From the NCBI RefSeq assembly GCF_019396325.1, contig NZ_JAHKRO010000020.1, forward strand, positions 1 to 64,000: a DNA stretch of 64,000 bases, given 5' to 3'. Below, piece by piece: positions 8,594 to 16,315 of this stretch. Below the pieces are notes generated by a model that saw only the letters and a program-made list of their open reading frames with translations, was not told where the DNA came from and did not search any database. Each line of letters opens with the position of its first letter. Positions within the stretch are counted from its first letter, which is position 1. Source of the stretch: Nonomuraea ceibae. Lineage in GTDB: Bacteria > Actinomycetota > Actinomycetes > Streptosporangiales > Streptosporangiaceae. The translations under genes and the position numbers were made by a program.

Positions 8594-9211
8594 GTGACGC
8601 CGGTGGGTCTGCGGGAACGTAAGAAGGAGAAGACGCGGCTCGCGCTGCTCGACGCCGCACTGGATCTGTTCCTCGAACAAGGGTACGACTCGACCACCGT
8701 GGAGCAGATCGCGGGGGCGGTCGACGTCTCCTCCCGCACCTTCTTCCGCTACTTCACCAGCAAGGACCACCTGCTGCTCTGGTATCACGACCAGGGCGAG
8801 GAGACGATGCTGGAGACGCTGGCCGCCAGGCCGCCCGACGAGCCGCCGTTCGCCGCGATGACCCACGCCGTGCGCGCGGTGCTGCGCGAGATGGAGCAGT
8901 CGACGACCGCCGACACCGAGAGGTTCCTCAAACTGCGGCGCGTCCTCGACGACAACCCCAACCTCGTCGCCTTCACGATCGCCCGGGGCATGGAGAGCGA
9001 GCTCCGCCTGGCCGAGGCGGTCGCCGCCCGGATGGGCGTCACCCTCGACGCCGGCCCGGTCCCGGCGCTGGTCGTGGCGTTCGCGATGTCGCCCATGCGC
9101 GTCGACTACGGCTGCGCGTCGGACGTCCTCGACCTCAAGCTCATGGTGCGCCGCGTCGAGCAGACCCTCCAGGTCGTGGAACGCTCGCTGCGGCCCGGCT
9201 GGGACGCCTAG
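8594..9211 (+). CDS. TetR-family transcriptional regulator
   Basis: A protein of 205 residues with the N-terminal helix-turn-helix of TetR regulators: LDAALDLFLEQGYDSTTVEQIA, then VDVSSRTFFRYFTSK (quoted in parts). The rest is an all-helical ligand domain with no recognised specificity. It is divergent from the DHA2 exporter at 6854-8446 and probably represses it and itself. Two GTG codons (8594 and 8603) are both near GAGGGAG; the longer form is reported. The stop codon is the first unit of a triplicated 13-base stop cassette. Confidence 0.9.
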   Translation: MTPVGLRERKKEKTRLALLDAALDLFLEQGYDSTTVEQIAGAVDVSSRTFFRYFTSKDHLLLWYHDQGEETMLETLAARPPDEPPFAAMTHAVRAVLREMEQSTTADTERFLKLRRVLDDNPNLVAFTIARGMESELRLAEAVAARMGVTLDAGPVPALVVAFAMSPMRVDYGCASDVLDLKLMVRRVEQTLQVVERSLRPGWDA

Positions 9212-9246
9212 TTCATCGGCCTAGTTCATCGGTCTAGTTCATCGTC
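9208..9246. repeat. Triplicated 13-bp stop cassette at a convergent junction
   Basis: Three head-to-tail copies of CTAGTTCATCGGY: 9208-9220, 9221-9233 and 9234-9246, the last diverging in its final two bases. Because 13 is not a multiple of three, the TAG of each copy falls in a different frame, and CTA does the same on the other strand. The first copy ends the TetR gene and the third ends the AlgH-like gene. Confidence 0.9.
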
Positions 9247-9812
9247 GGGTCGTCCGGGCACGTGGCGACGAAGGCCAGCTCGCCCGGCTGCCGCCGCAGC
9301 ACGTGACGCCAGAGCGAGCCCGGGTCGGTGTGGAAGGTGTCGCCCGCCTCGGAGTCGACGACGTACCAGGCGCCCTCGGCGATCTCGCTCTCGAGCTGAC
9401 CCGACGTCCAGCCCGCGTAACCGGCGAAGATCCGCATCTGGGCGATCTCGCCCTGGAGGATCTCCGGCGGCGCGTCCAGGTCGACCGTGCCCAGCCGTGA
9501 CACCGCCGGCGTGCCCGCGTGGAGGCGGCGCCAGCCCAGCGGCTCCTCCCCGCTCGGCACCGCCGCGAGCGCCAGCGCGCTGTCGGTCTGCACCGGGCCG
9601 CCCTCGAACAGCACCGGCGGGCCGGTCACCAGCGGGTCCCACACGGGCAGGACCTGCGTCACCGAGATCTCGCTCGGCCTGTTGAGAACCACCCCGAGGG
9701 TGCCGCCGTCGAGGTCGTGTTCGAGGATCAGCACGACGCTACGCCGGAAGTTGGGGTCGTCGAGGAGCGGCGTCGCCACCAACAAACCGCCGACGTAGAT
9801 CGCCTCCGCCAT
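9234..9812 (-). CDS. YqgE/AlgH family protein (UPF0301)
   Basis: About 192 residues. The conserved start GGLLVATPLLDDPNFRRSV and the core GTLGVVLNRPSE identify the YqgE/AlgH family. FAGYAGWTSGQLESEI and the motif around PGSLWRHVLRR also fit. Its biochemical role is not settled; AlgH was first named as a regulator of alginate synthesis in Pseudomonas. ATG at 9812 matches the usual family start, but GGAGG sits only one base before it. An ATG at 9881 would add 23 residues and could be read as a leaderless start. Confidence 0.88.
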   Translation of the reverse strand: MAEAIYVGGLLVATPLLDDPNFRRSVVLILEHDLDGGTLGVVLNRPSEISVTQVLPVWDPLVTGPPVLFEGGPVQTDSALALAAVPSGEEPLGWRRLHAGTPAVSRLGTVDLDAPPEILQGEIAQMRIFAGYAGWTSGQLESEIAEGAWYVVDSEAGDTFHTDPGSLWRHVLRRQPGELAFVATCPDDPTMN

Positions 9813-9901
9813 ACCTCCATCATGAGGGGTGAACCGGCCTTCCCGCTCCCCCGGTCCGGCGATGTTACTTTTCGTAGTCATATGGGCACGGTAGGTACCA
9901 A

Positions 9902-9913
9902 AGTTCGCGAACT
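9902..9913. promoter_or_regulatory. Perfect 12-bp palindrome in a divergent promoter
   Basis: AGTTCGCGAACT reads the same on both strands. It lies between the AlgH-like gene (leftward) and the LPXTG protein gene (rightward), 13 bases before the latter's start. It is not an actinobacterial LexA box, which has the half-sites the other way round. Confidence 0.4.
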
Positions 9914-9925
9914 CGGGAGGGTCAC

Positions 9926-10432
9926 ATGCGCCGTCTCGCCCTGGCAGGTCTGGGACTGCTCCTGGGTCTCATGCTCTTCCCTCCTGCGGCGGCGCCCGCC
10001 TGGCCGAAGCCCGACACCGGCGACCCCTTCACGATGAGCGTCGACCGCATCGGCTGCCGGGCCGGCACCGTACGCGTGACGCTGCGCAACCAGACCCGCC
10101 AGCTCGCCCGGTTCGACCTGCGCGCCGACTCCGCGACCGTGGCGACGGGCTCCATCCCCGCGCGCAAGGCGATCACCCGGCACGTGCGGATCCGGCACGG
10201 CGGCAGCGTCGAGATCGAGGCGTACTCGGTCAGCGAGAGCCACCCCGACACCCTGATCGACTCCACGCGGGTGCGTAACGACTGCCCCGGCGGCCGGCGT
10301 CACCTGCCCTTCACGGGGCCTCCGGTGGACCTGATGGGCAAGCTCGCCACCGCCGGCGGCATGGTGCTCACCGGCGGGATCATCTGGTGGTACGGGTCGC
10401 TGTGGCCCCGGTCGCGGCGGGACCCGTACTGA
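9926..10432 (+). CDS. Small secreted protein with LPXTG-type wall-sorting signal
   Basis: A protein of 168 residues. A signal peptide covers about residues 1-25 (hydrophobic LALAGLGLLLGLMLFPP, cleavage near APA-W). The mature part has two cysteines (44 and 120) likely to form a disulfide, in what looks like a beta-sandwich with TVRVTLRNQT. LPFTG at 127-131 is followed by a hydrophobic stretch (LATAGGMVLTGGIIWWYG) and a basic tail (RSRR). That is the three-part sortase signal for covalent attachment to peptidoglycan. It starts at ATG behind GGGAGG. No sortase gene is in the window. The partner or ligand is unknown. Confidence 0.78.
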   Translation: MRRLALAGLGLLLGLMLFPPAAAPAWPKPDTGDPFTMSVDRIGCRAGTVRVTLRNQTRQLARFDLRADSATVATGSIPARKAITRHVRIRHGGSVEIEAYSVSESHPDTLIDSTRVRNDCPGGRRHLPFTGPPVDLMGKLATAGGMVLTGGIIWWYGSLWPRSRRDPY

Positions 10433-11114
10433 CGCCGGGAACGGCGGGCTCCACACCGAGGCCGGGCACGCCCGGATCCGCGCCGACGCCCGCTGCGGCG
10501 GGGCCGGTGACGAAGGCGCCGGCCCGGGCCGCGATCAGGGCGACGGTCACGGCGCGCACCGCGGCCTCGCGGTCGACCGGCTCGCGCGTCACCACCAGGC
10601 GGTAATAGAGCGGCGCGGAGACGGCCTTGATGAGCTCCTGGCCGTCGGTGCCGGGCGGCAGGTCGCCGCGCGCGATCGCCTGGTCGGCCACCGTCGCCCA
10701 CTCCGAGATGCGGCGCCCGTAGAAGGCGCGCAGCGCCGCGGCGGCGCCCTCGTCACAGGTGGCGGCCGCGATCACGGCCTGGAAGGTCGCGCCGAGGCGC
10801 GGGTCGTTGACGGCCTCCATCACGCTGATCGCGTTGGCCTCCAGATCGCCCTGGATGCTGCCCGTGTCGGGCGGCGGCGAGGACTGGGCGGCCAGCTCGG
10901 TCATGAGCTCCGTGACCAGCCCGGCCGTGGTGCCCCAGCGGCGGTAGATAGTGGTCTTTCCGATGCCTGCCCTGGTGGCCACCTGCTCCATGTTGAGGCC
11001 GTGGAAGCCGCGTTCGACCAGCTCGTCCTGGGTTGCCTGCAACACTGCCGCGCGCACCTTCGCCGTACGGCCGCCAGGACGGACCGTTCCCGCCAAACGG
11101 GACCCTTGTTCCAT
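10380..11114 (-). CDS. TetR-family transcriptional regulator
   Basis: A protein of 244 residues with a TetR helix-turn-helix near the N-terminus (LVERGFHGLNMEQVATRAG, then IGKTTIYRRWGTT). The C-terminal ligand domain resembles TetR_C_11-like repressors. The final 35 or so residues are a low-complexity Gly/Pro/Ala/Thr tail encoded over the last 53 bases of the convergent wall-protein gene and the DNA before it. It is divergent from the exporter at 11181, and its ATG lies inside one arm of a long inverted repeat, consistent with autorepression. Confidence 0.9.
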   Translation of the reverse strand: MEQGSRLAGTVRPGGRTAKVRAAVLQATQDELVERGFHGLNMEQVATRAGIGKTTIYRRWGTTAGLVTELMTELAAQSSPPPDTGSIQGDLEANAISVMEAVNDPRLGATFQAVIAAATCDEGAAAALRAFYGRRISEWATVADQAIARGDLPPGTDGQELIKAVSAPLYYRLVVTREPVDREAAVRAVTVALIAARAGAFVTGPAAAGVGADPGVPGLGVEPAVPGVSTGPAATGATATRTTR

Positions 11115-11157
11115 TAATTCTCCTCATGTGTTAAGGTCACGCCATCCTAATGGAACA
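11107..11157. promoter_or_regulatory. Candidate operator: 10-bp inverted repeat between TetR and exporter
   Basis: TGTTCCATTA (11107-11116) and TAATGGAACA (11148-11157) are perfect 10-base arms separated by 31 bases. One arm covers the start codon of the TetR gene; the other lies 24 bases before the exporter start. TAGGAT at 11143-11148 on the minus strand could be a -10 element for the regulator. Two separated half-sites or two dimer sites are both possible. Confidence 0.6.
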
Positions 11158-11180
11158 GATTACCCGTTAAGGGGGATGAC

Positions 11181-12551
11181 GTGACTGTGCTCGATGAGCG
11201 GGTGACCGATCGGATGAGCTCCCGGCAGCGCTTGGTCCTCGTGCTGCTGCTGGGCTCCCAGTTCATGCTCGCTGTTGACTTCTCCATTCTGAACGTGGCG
11301 CTCCCGGTGATCGGCGCCGGACTCGGGTTCGGCCTCGCCGACCTGCAGTGGGTGGCCACCACGTTCGCGCTGGCCGCCGCCGGGTTCACGCTGCTGTTCG
11401 GGCGGATCGCCGACCTGTTCGGACGCCGCCGGCTCTTCCTGGCCGGGATGGCGCTGCTCGGCCTGTCGTCGCTGGCCGGCGGGCTCGCCACCTCGCCCGG
11501 CATGCTGCTCGCCGCCCGCGTCGCCCAGGGGCTCGCCACCGCCGTGGTCACGCCCGCCGGGCTGTCGCTGCTCACCACGTCCTTCCCCGAAGGGCCGCTG
11601 CGCGCCAGGGCGCTCGGGCTGAACGGCGCGCTGATGTCGGCCGGGTTCACCTCCGGCGCGATCCTCGGCGGCCTGCTGACCGAGCTGCTGAGCTGGCGCT
11701 GGGCGTTCTACGTCAACGTGCCCGTCGCGCTGGCCGTCCTGGTGGCCGCGCCCGTCGTGCTGGCCGAGAGCCGGCCCGACCGCCGCCCCCGCATGGACGT
11801 GCTCGGCGCCGTCACGGTGACCGGCGGCCTGCTCGCCCTCGTCTACGGCCTCACCCGCGCCGGCGAGCACGGCTTCGCCGACCCGGTCGCGCTCGCCGGG
11901 CTGGCCGCCGGAGCGGTGCTGCTCGTCGCCTTCTGGTTCGCCGAGAAGCGCGCCGTCGCGCCCCTCGTGCCGGTCGCCGTCCTGGCCCGCCCCAGCATCA
12001 AATGGGGCAACCTGGCCGGCCTGCTCGCCTTCGCCACCGAGACCTCGCTCGTCTTCCTCATGACGCTCTACCTGCAGAAGGTGCTCGGCTACTCGGCGCT
12101 GGCCACCGGCCTGGCGTTCGGCGTGCTCGGGCTCGGCACCGTCGTCGGCGGCGTGCTCGCCCCGCGCGTGCTGGCCCGCGTCGGGCTCCGCAAGGCGCTG
12201 GCCACCGGCTTCGCCCTCCAGGCCGCGGCCACCGCGTCGCTCGCCCTGCTCGGCACCGCGCCCGGCTGGATCTGGCTGCTGCTGGCCGCCACCTTCGCCG
12301 GCGGGATCGGCAACATGGTGGCGATCGTGGCCTTCATGGTCACCGCCACCTCCGGACTGCCCGACTCCGAGCAGGGCCTGGCCACCGGCCTCGCCACCAT
12401 GACCCAGCAGGTCGGCATCACCATGGGCATCCCGGTCATGAGCGCCGTGGTCACCGCCGCCATGGGCAGCGTGCTCCAGGGCGTGCTCGTCGCCGTGCTG
12501 GTCAACGCCGCCCTCGCCCTGGCGGGCGCGTTCATCCGCGTGGCCCGCTGA
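11181..12551 (+). CDS. DHA2-family MFS exporter
   Basis: A protein of 456 residues with about 14 hydrophobic segments. VDFSILNVALPVIG in helix 1, GRIADLFGRRRLF in the first loop and GAILGGLLTELLSWRW place it in the DHA2 drug:H+ antiporter group, as does the preceding motif LQWVATTFALAAAGF. It starts at GTG behind AAGGGGG. It is divergent from a TetR gene, with a clear inverted repeat between them, so it is probably derepressed by its own substrate. Substrate unknown. Confidence 0.9.
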   Translation: MTVLDERVTDRMSSRQRLVLVLLLGSQFMLAVDFSILNVALPVIGAGLGFGLADLQWVATTFALAAAGFTLLFGRIADLFGRRRLFLAGMALLGLSSLAGGLATSPGMLLAARVAQGLATAVVTPAGLSLLTTSFPEGPLRARALGLNGALMSAGFTSGAILGGLLTELLSWRWAFYVNVPVALAVLVAAPVVLAESRPDRRPRMDVLGAVTVTGGLLALVYGLTRAGEHGFADPVALAGLAAGAVLLVAFWFAEKRAVAPLVPVAVLARPSIKWGNLAGLLAFATETSLVFLMTLYLQKVLGYSALATGLAFGVLGLGTVVGGVLAPRVLARVGLRKALATGFALQAAATASLALLGTAPGWIWLLLAATFAGGIGNMVAIVAFMVTATSGLPDSEQGLATGLATMTQQVGITMGIPVMSAVVTAAMGSVLQGVLVAVLVNAALALAGAFIRVAR

Positions 12552-12622
12552 CATCCCCATCACGGGCTCTCCCCCGCTTCCGACGCGGCCCGCGAACCCC
12601 GCGACCGGCCCTCGTCACGACA

Positions 12623-12653
12623 TCTCCCCGGTACGCACTCCGTACCGGGGAGA
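12623..12653. terminator. Bidirectional terminator between convergent genes
   Basis: TCTCCCCGGTACG (12623-12635) and CGTACCGGGGAGA (12641-12653) form a perfect 13-base stem with a 5-base loop. It lies between the exporter (rightward) and the malic enzyme (leftward) and can serve both. Confidence 0.85.
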
Positions 12654-12683
12654 ACGCGTCGGCGGCGAGGGCCGCCGCTGCGG

Positions 12684-14093
12684 TCACGCCTCGGTGAAGC
12701 CCCGGGCACGGCCGCCGGCGGACTCGCGGACGGCGGCGGCCACGGCGCTCGCCACGTCCGGGTGGAAGACGCTCGGGATGATGTAGTTGGGGCCCAGCTC
12801 CTCGGGCGTGACCACGGCGGCCAGTGCTCCGGCGGCGGCCAGCAGCATCTCCGAGGTCACCTCGGTCGCCTGCGCGTCGAGCAGCCCCCGGAAGACACCC
12901 GGGAAGGCCAGCACGTTGTTGATCTGGTTGGGGTAGTCGGAGCGCCCCGTGGCCACCACCGCGGCGTGCTCGCGGGCGTCGTCGGGAGAGACCTCCGGCT
13001 CCGGGTTGGCCAGCGCGAACACCACGGCGCCCGGCGCCATCGTGGCGATGTCGTCACCGGTCAGGATGCCCGGCGCGGACACCCCCACGAACACGTCGGC
13101 GCCCTTGACCGCCCCGCGCAGGTCGCCCGAGTAGCCCTCGGCGTTGGTGTGGTCGGCGATCCAGCGCAGCGAGTCGTCGAGGTCGTCGCGGCCCTGGTGG
13201 ACGGCGCCGAGATAGTCGCAGACGATCACGTTGCGGGCGCCCGAGGCCAGCAGCAGCCGCAGCACGGCGTTGCCCGCCGCGCCCGCGCCCGCCATCGTGA
13301 TGCGCACGTCCTCGATCCGCTTGTCGACCACGCGCAGCGCGTTGGTCAGCGCGGCGAGCACGCAGATCGCGGTGCCGTGCTGGTCGTCGTGGAAGACCGG
13401 GATGTCGAGCAGCTCGCGCAGCCGCCGCTCCACCTCGAAGCAGCGCGGCGCGCCGATGTCCTCGAGGTTGATGCCGCCGAAGCCCGGCGCGATGAGCTGC
13501 ACCGCGCGGACGATCTCGTCGACGTCCTGGGTGTCGAGGCAGATCGGCCAGGCGTCGATGCCCGCGAACCGCTTGAACAGCGCCGCCTTGCCCTCCATCA
13601 CGGGCAGCGCGGCCTCCGGCCCGATGTTGCCCAGCCCCAGCACGGCCGAGCCGTCGGTGACGACGGCGACCGTGTTGCGCTTGATGGTCAGGCGGCGAGC
13701 GTCCTCCTTGTTGCGGGCGATCGCCATCGACACCCGGGCCACGCCCGGCGTGTAGGCCATGGAGAGCTCGTCGCGGTTGCGCAGCGGCACCTTCGACTTC
13801 ATCTCGATCTTGCCGCCGAGGTGCATGAGGAACGTGCGGTCGGAGACCTTGTGGATGACGACGCCCTCGACCGCTTCGAGCTGGTCGACGATCGCCTGGG
13901 CGTGGTCGGTGTCGCGCGCCGCGCACGTGACGTCGATGCGGAGCTTCTCGTGGCCCGCGTTGGTGACGTCGAGGGCGGTGACCACCCCGCCGGCCGACTC
14001 TACGGCATGGGTGAGCTGGCTGACGGCCTTGCCGCCGGCCGGCACCTCGAGCCGCACGGTGATGGAGTACGACACACTCGGGACGGTCGCCAC
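12684..14093 (-). CDS. NAD(P)-dependent malic enzyme with N-terminal ACT domain
   Basis: About 469 residues. Malic enzyme oxidatively decarboxylates malate to pyruvate in the cytosol. Residues 7-80 form an ACT domain (VSYSITVRLEVP), a ligand-binding regulatory module found on actinobacterial malic enzymes. The catalytic domain shows MAYTPGVAR (tyrosine about 114), the metal-binding EDIGAP and HDDQHGTA, and a Rossmann motif GAGAAGNA. ANPEPE and YPNQINNVLAFPG are also typical. GTG at 14093 follows AAGGAG at 8 bases; the upstream alternative at 14153 lacks one. It stands apart from the cytidylate-kinase-like gene by 56 bases. Confidence 0.93.
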   Translation of the reverse strand: MATVPSVSYSITVRLEVPAGGKAVSQLTHAVESAGGVVTALDVTNAGHEKLRIDVTCAARDTDHAQAIVDQLEAVEGVVIHKVSDRTFLMHLGGKIEMKSKVPLRNRDELSMAYTPGVARVSMAIARNKEDARRLTIKRNTVAVVTDGSAVLGLGNIGPEAALPVMEGKAALFKRFAGIDAWPICLDTQDVDEIVRAVQLIAPGFGGINLEDIGAPRCFEVERRLRELLDIPVFHDDQHGTAICVLAALTNALRVVDKRIEDVRITMAGAGAAGNAVLRLLLASGARNVIVCDYLGAVHQGRDDLDDSLRWIADHTNAEGYSGDLRGAVKGADVFVGVSAPGILTGDDIATMAPGAVVFALANPEPEVSPDDAREHAAVVATGRSDYPNQINNVLAFPGVFRGLLDAQATEVTSEMLLAAAGALAAVVTPEELGPNYIIPSVFHPDVASAVAAAVRESAGGRARGFTEA

Positions 14094-14149
14094 GTCAATC
14101 GCTCCTTCGCGCCTGACCAAGAAGTCCTCCCATGGTAGGGGGCAACTGG

Positions 14150-14779
14150 TCAAGCGAGCGCCGTCGCGGCTGTCACGATCAGGTCGACACAGGCCGCCAC
14201 CGGGATCGCCGTGCTGTCGACGACCAGGTGGTAGAGCCGGGGGTCGGCGGGGTCCGCACGATAGAAGTGGCGCACGTAGGCGGTGCGGGCCCGGTCGTTG
14301 TCCTCGATGATCCTGCGCGCCTCGCGCTCGGTCAGCTCGCCGAGCGTGGCGGTCTGCCGGACGCGGCGCTCGATCGGGCCGTCGAGCCGCACGTGCAGCG
14401 CGCCCGGGTGCTCGGCCAGCACCACCGCCCCGGCCCGGCCCAGGAAGACGCCGCCCTGGTCACGGGCGGTCTCGGTGAGCACCCGCTCGGTGTGGCGGAC
14501 GAACTCCTCCGGCGCGTGCGGCAGCACCCCGGGCACGTACATGTCGACGCCGCCGAACGTGACCGTCGGCAGCCGCATCGCGCCCGACAGCAGCCTGCCC
14601 AGGCCGCGCTCGGCCCGGTCGTCATGGGCGAGCGCCTCCTCCAGCGTGCAGCCCAGCTCCTGGGCCACGGCGCCGGGGATCGCGCGGTCGACGAAGGGCA
14701 CGCCCAGCCGCTCGGCCACGGCCGGGCCGATGTGGCTGCCGGCCGTGCCGTAGGTCGCGGAGAGCGTGACTACACGCAT
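14150..14779 (-). CDS. Cytidylate kinase-like family protein
   Basis: A protein of 209 residues resembling the cytidylate-kinase-2 group of P-loop proteins. The loop near the N-terminus reads SATYGTAGSHIGPAVAERLG, a variant of the nucleotide-binding loop. FVDRAIP follows, as in cytidylate kinases, and the lid-like segment contains RRVRQTATLGELTEREARR. Such proteins are often annotated as kinases without proven substrate, and the canonical GKS/T of a Walker A is absent (GSH), so activity is uncertain. It is on the same strand as, and just before, malic enzyme, and 9 bases after the thioredoxin-like gene. Confidence 0.8.
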   Translation of the reverse strand: MRVVTLSATYGTAGSHIGPAVAERLGVPFVDRAIPGAVAQELGCTLEEALAHDDRAERGLGRLLSGAMRLPTVTFGGVDMYVPGVLPHAPEEFVRHTERVLTETARDQGGVFLGRAGAVVLAEHPGALHVRLDGPIERRVRQTATLGELTEREARRIIEDNDRARTAYVRHFYRADPADPRLYHLVVDSTAIPVAACVDLIVTAATALA

Positions 14780-14788
14780 ACCCCCAGG

Positions 14789-15727
14789 TTAGAACAGAGC
14801 GCTCGACAAAGCTCTACGCGCCTTCGCCAAAGACGGATCCTCGGCCGGCAGCGCGTCGAACAGGCCCAGCAGATGCCGCCTGGCCTTGTCACGCTCGTCG
14901 CCGGACGTGCGCTTGACCACCGCGATGATCCGGTTGAACGCCTCGTCGACCGAGCCCGACAGCATCTCCAGGTCGGCCGCCAGGAGCTGGGCGTCGATGT
15001 CGGCCGGGTCGTCCAGCCTGCGCTGCACCTCGGCCGGGTCGGCGTCGGCCGTCCGCTTGATCAGGCTGACGCCCGCCAGGCCCATCCTGGCGTCCTCGTT
15101 ACCGGGGGCGCGGGCCAGCAGCCGCTCGTAGGCCGCCGCGGCCGCGTCGAGGTCGCCCTGGTCGATGGCCTGCTCGGCGGCCACCAGGTCGGGGTCGGCC
15201 GGGGGCGCCTGCGGCGCCTCCTCACCCGGCTCCGCCGCCGGCGGCCGGGCGCCCGGGTTGGCCTGGTAGAACTGCTCGACCGCGCCCATCAGCTCGTCGA
15301 GCCAGCGCTGCACCTCCTGCTCGGGCAGCACCTGCTGGAAGCCGGTCACGGCCTGCCCCTGGAAGATCGCCAGCACCGTCGGCACCGCCTGCACGCGCAG
15401 CGCCTGCGCGATCTGCGGGCTGGCGTCGACGTTGACCCGGGCCAGGACCACCTTGCCGCCGGCGTCGCCGACCACCTTCTCCAGCACGGGGCTGAGCTGG
15501 GCGCTGCCGGGCGCCCGCGGCGACCACAGGTCGAGGACGACCGGCGTGGTCATCGAGCGGTCGATGACGTCGCTCGTGAACGTCTCCTCGGTCACGTCCA
15601 CGACCGAGGCCGGCGAGGCCCCCTGGGGACCCGCCGCCTCCCGCCGGGCCTGCGATTCCAGGGCTTGCTTGCGCGCGCCCAGATCCACGGCTCCGTAGAG
15701 CGATCCGGGCCTAGAGAAGTCCGCCAT
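14789..15727 (-). CDS. Thioredoxin-fold / TPR co-chaperone (CnoX/YbbN-like)
   Basis: About 312 residues. Residues 45-150 form a thioredoxin fold (PVVLDLWSPRAPGSAQLSPVL), then LARVNVDASPQIAQALRVQAVPTV. The usual CxxC is replaced by SPRAP, so it cannot be a normal disulfide reductase. After a proline-rich linker, TPR-like helices occupy 175-310. This is the layout of E. coli YbbN/CnoX, a holdase that helps chaperonins. ATG at 15727 is reported; an ATG at 15736 would add three residues. The start lies inside the 3' end of the MarR gene (17-26 base overlap), so translation is likely coupled. Confidence 0.85.
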   Translation of the reverse strand: MADFSRPGSLYGAVDLGARKQALESQARREAAGPQGASPASVVDVTEETFTSDVIDRSMTTPVVLDLWSPRAPGSAQLSPVLEKVVGDAGGKVVLARVNVDASPQIAQALRVQAVPTVLAIFQGQAVTGFQQVLPEQEVQRWLDELMGAVEQFYQANPGARPPAAEPGEEAPQAPPADPDLVAAEQAIDQGDLDAAAAAYERLLARAPGNEDARMGLAGVSLIKRTADADPAEVQRRLDDPADIDAQLLAADLEMLSGSVDEAFNRIIAVVKRTSGDERDKARRHLLGLFDALPAEDPSLAKARRALSSALF

Positions 15728-16262
15728 GCTCCTCATCTTGCCGCATGTCCGGCCCGGAGAAGTCACCCGCCGCCACCCGCAGCGTGCGCAACTGCTCGAA
15801 CATCTGCCGCAGTTCGGTCTCGCCGTACATGCCCAGGCCGAAGTCGGCGCCCATGAGCTCGGCGGTGGCGCGCCGCACGACGTCACGGCCCGCCTCGGTG
15901 ATCTCGGCGAGCACACCACGGCCGTCCCGCGGATTGGGCATGCGGCGGACCAGGCCGGACCTTTCGAGCCTGTCAACCGTGTTCGTGACACTGGTCGGGT
16001 GGACCATGAGCCGCTCCCCGATTTTCCAAAGCGGCAGCGCCCCGGTCCGGCTGAAGGTCAAGAGAACCAGAGCCTCGTACCTGGCGAAGGTCAAGTCGTA
16101 CGGCTTCAGGAGCGAGTCAAGTTGCGACAGCAGGATCTGATGCGCTCTCATGATCGACGTGACGGCGGCCATGGCGGAAGAGGGACCGAAGTGAGCGCGC
16201 CAGGACTCCGCGGCACGGTCGATGGGATCGAACGGCAGGTTGAGGGGCTTGGGCTGCGACAC
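15711..16262 (-). CDS. MarR-family transcriptional regulator
   Basis: A protein of 183 residues with a winged helix-turn-helix in the middle: LTFARYEALVLLTFS, then GERLMVHPTSVTNTVDRLE and the wing LVRRMPNPRDGRGVLAEIT (quoted in parts). MarR proteins bind as dimers to palindromes and release them when they bind phenolic or oxidant ligands. The gene overlaps the CnoX-like chaperone, which hints at a stress-responsive unit. A palindrome lies 54 bases upstream at 16316-16342. Confidence 0.9.
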   Translation of the reverse strand: MSQPKPLNLPFDPIDRAAESWRAHFGPSSAMAAVTSIMRAHQILLSQLDSLLKPYDLTFARYEALVLLTFSRTGALPLWKIGERLMVHPTSVTNTVDRLERSGLVRRMPNPRDGRGVLAEITEAGRDVVRRATAELMGADFGLGMYGETELRQMFEQLRTLRVAAGDFSGPDMRQDEEHGGLL

Positions 16263-16315
16263 AGCGCTACGGTAGCGCGCTGCTCGTCCAGGTTCGTGCG
16301 CTTACGGAGCGCGAT

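Noticed and set aside
9902-9913. LexA-type SOS box
   Set aside because: The half-sites GTTCG and CGAAC are arranged the wrong way round compared with the actinobacterial CGAACNNNNGTTCG box.
11160-12563. 467-codon minus-strand frame opposite the DHA2 exporter
   Set aside because: The plus strand encodes a clear MFS exporter with start site and divergent repressor; the antisense product is low-complexity.
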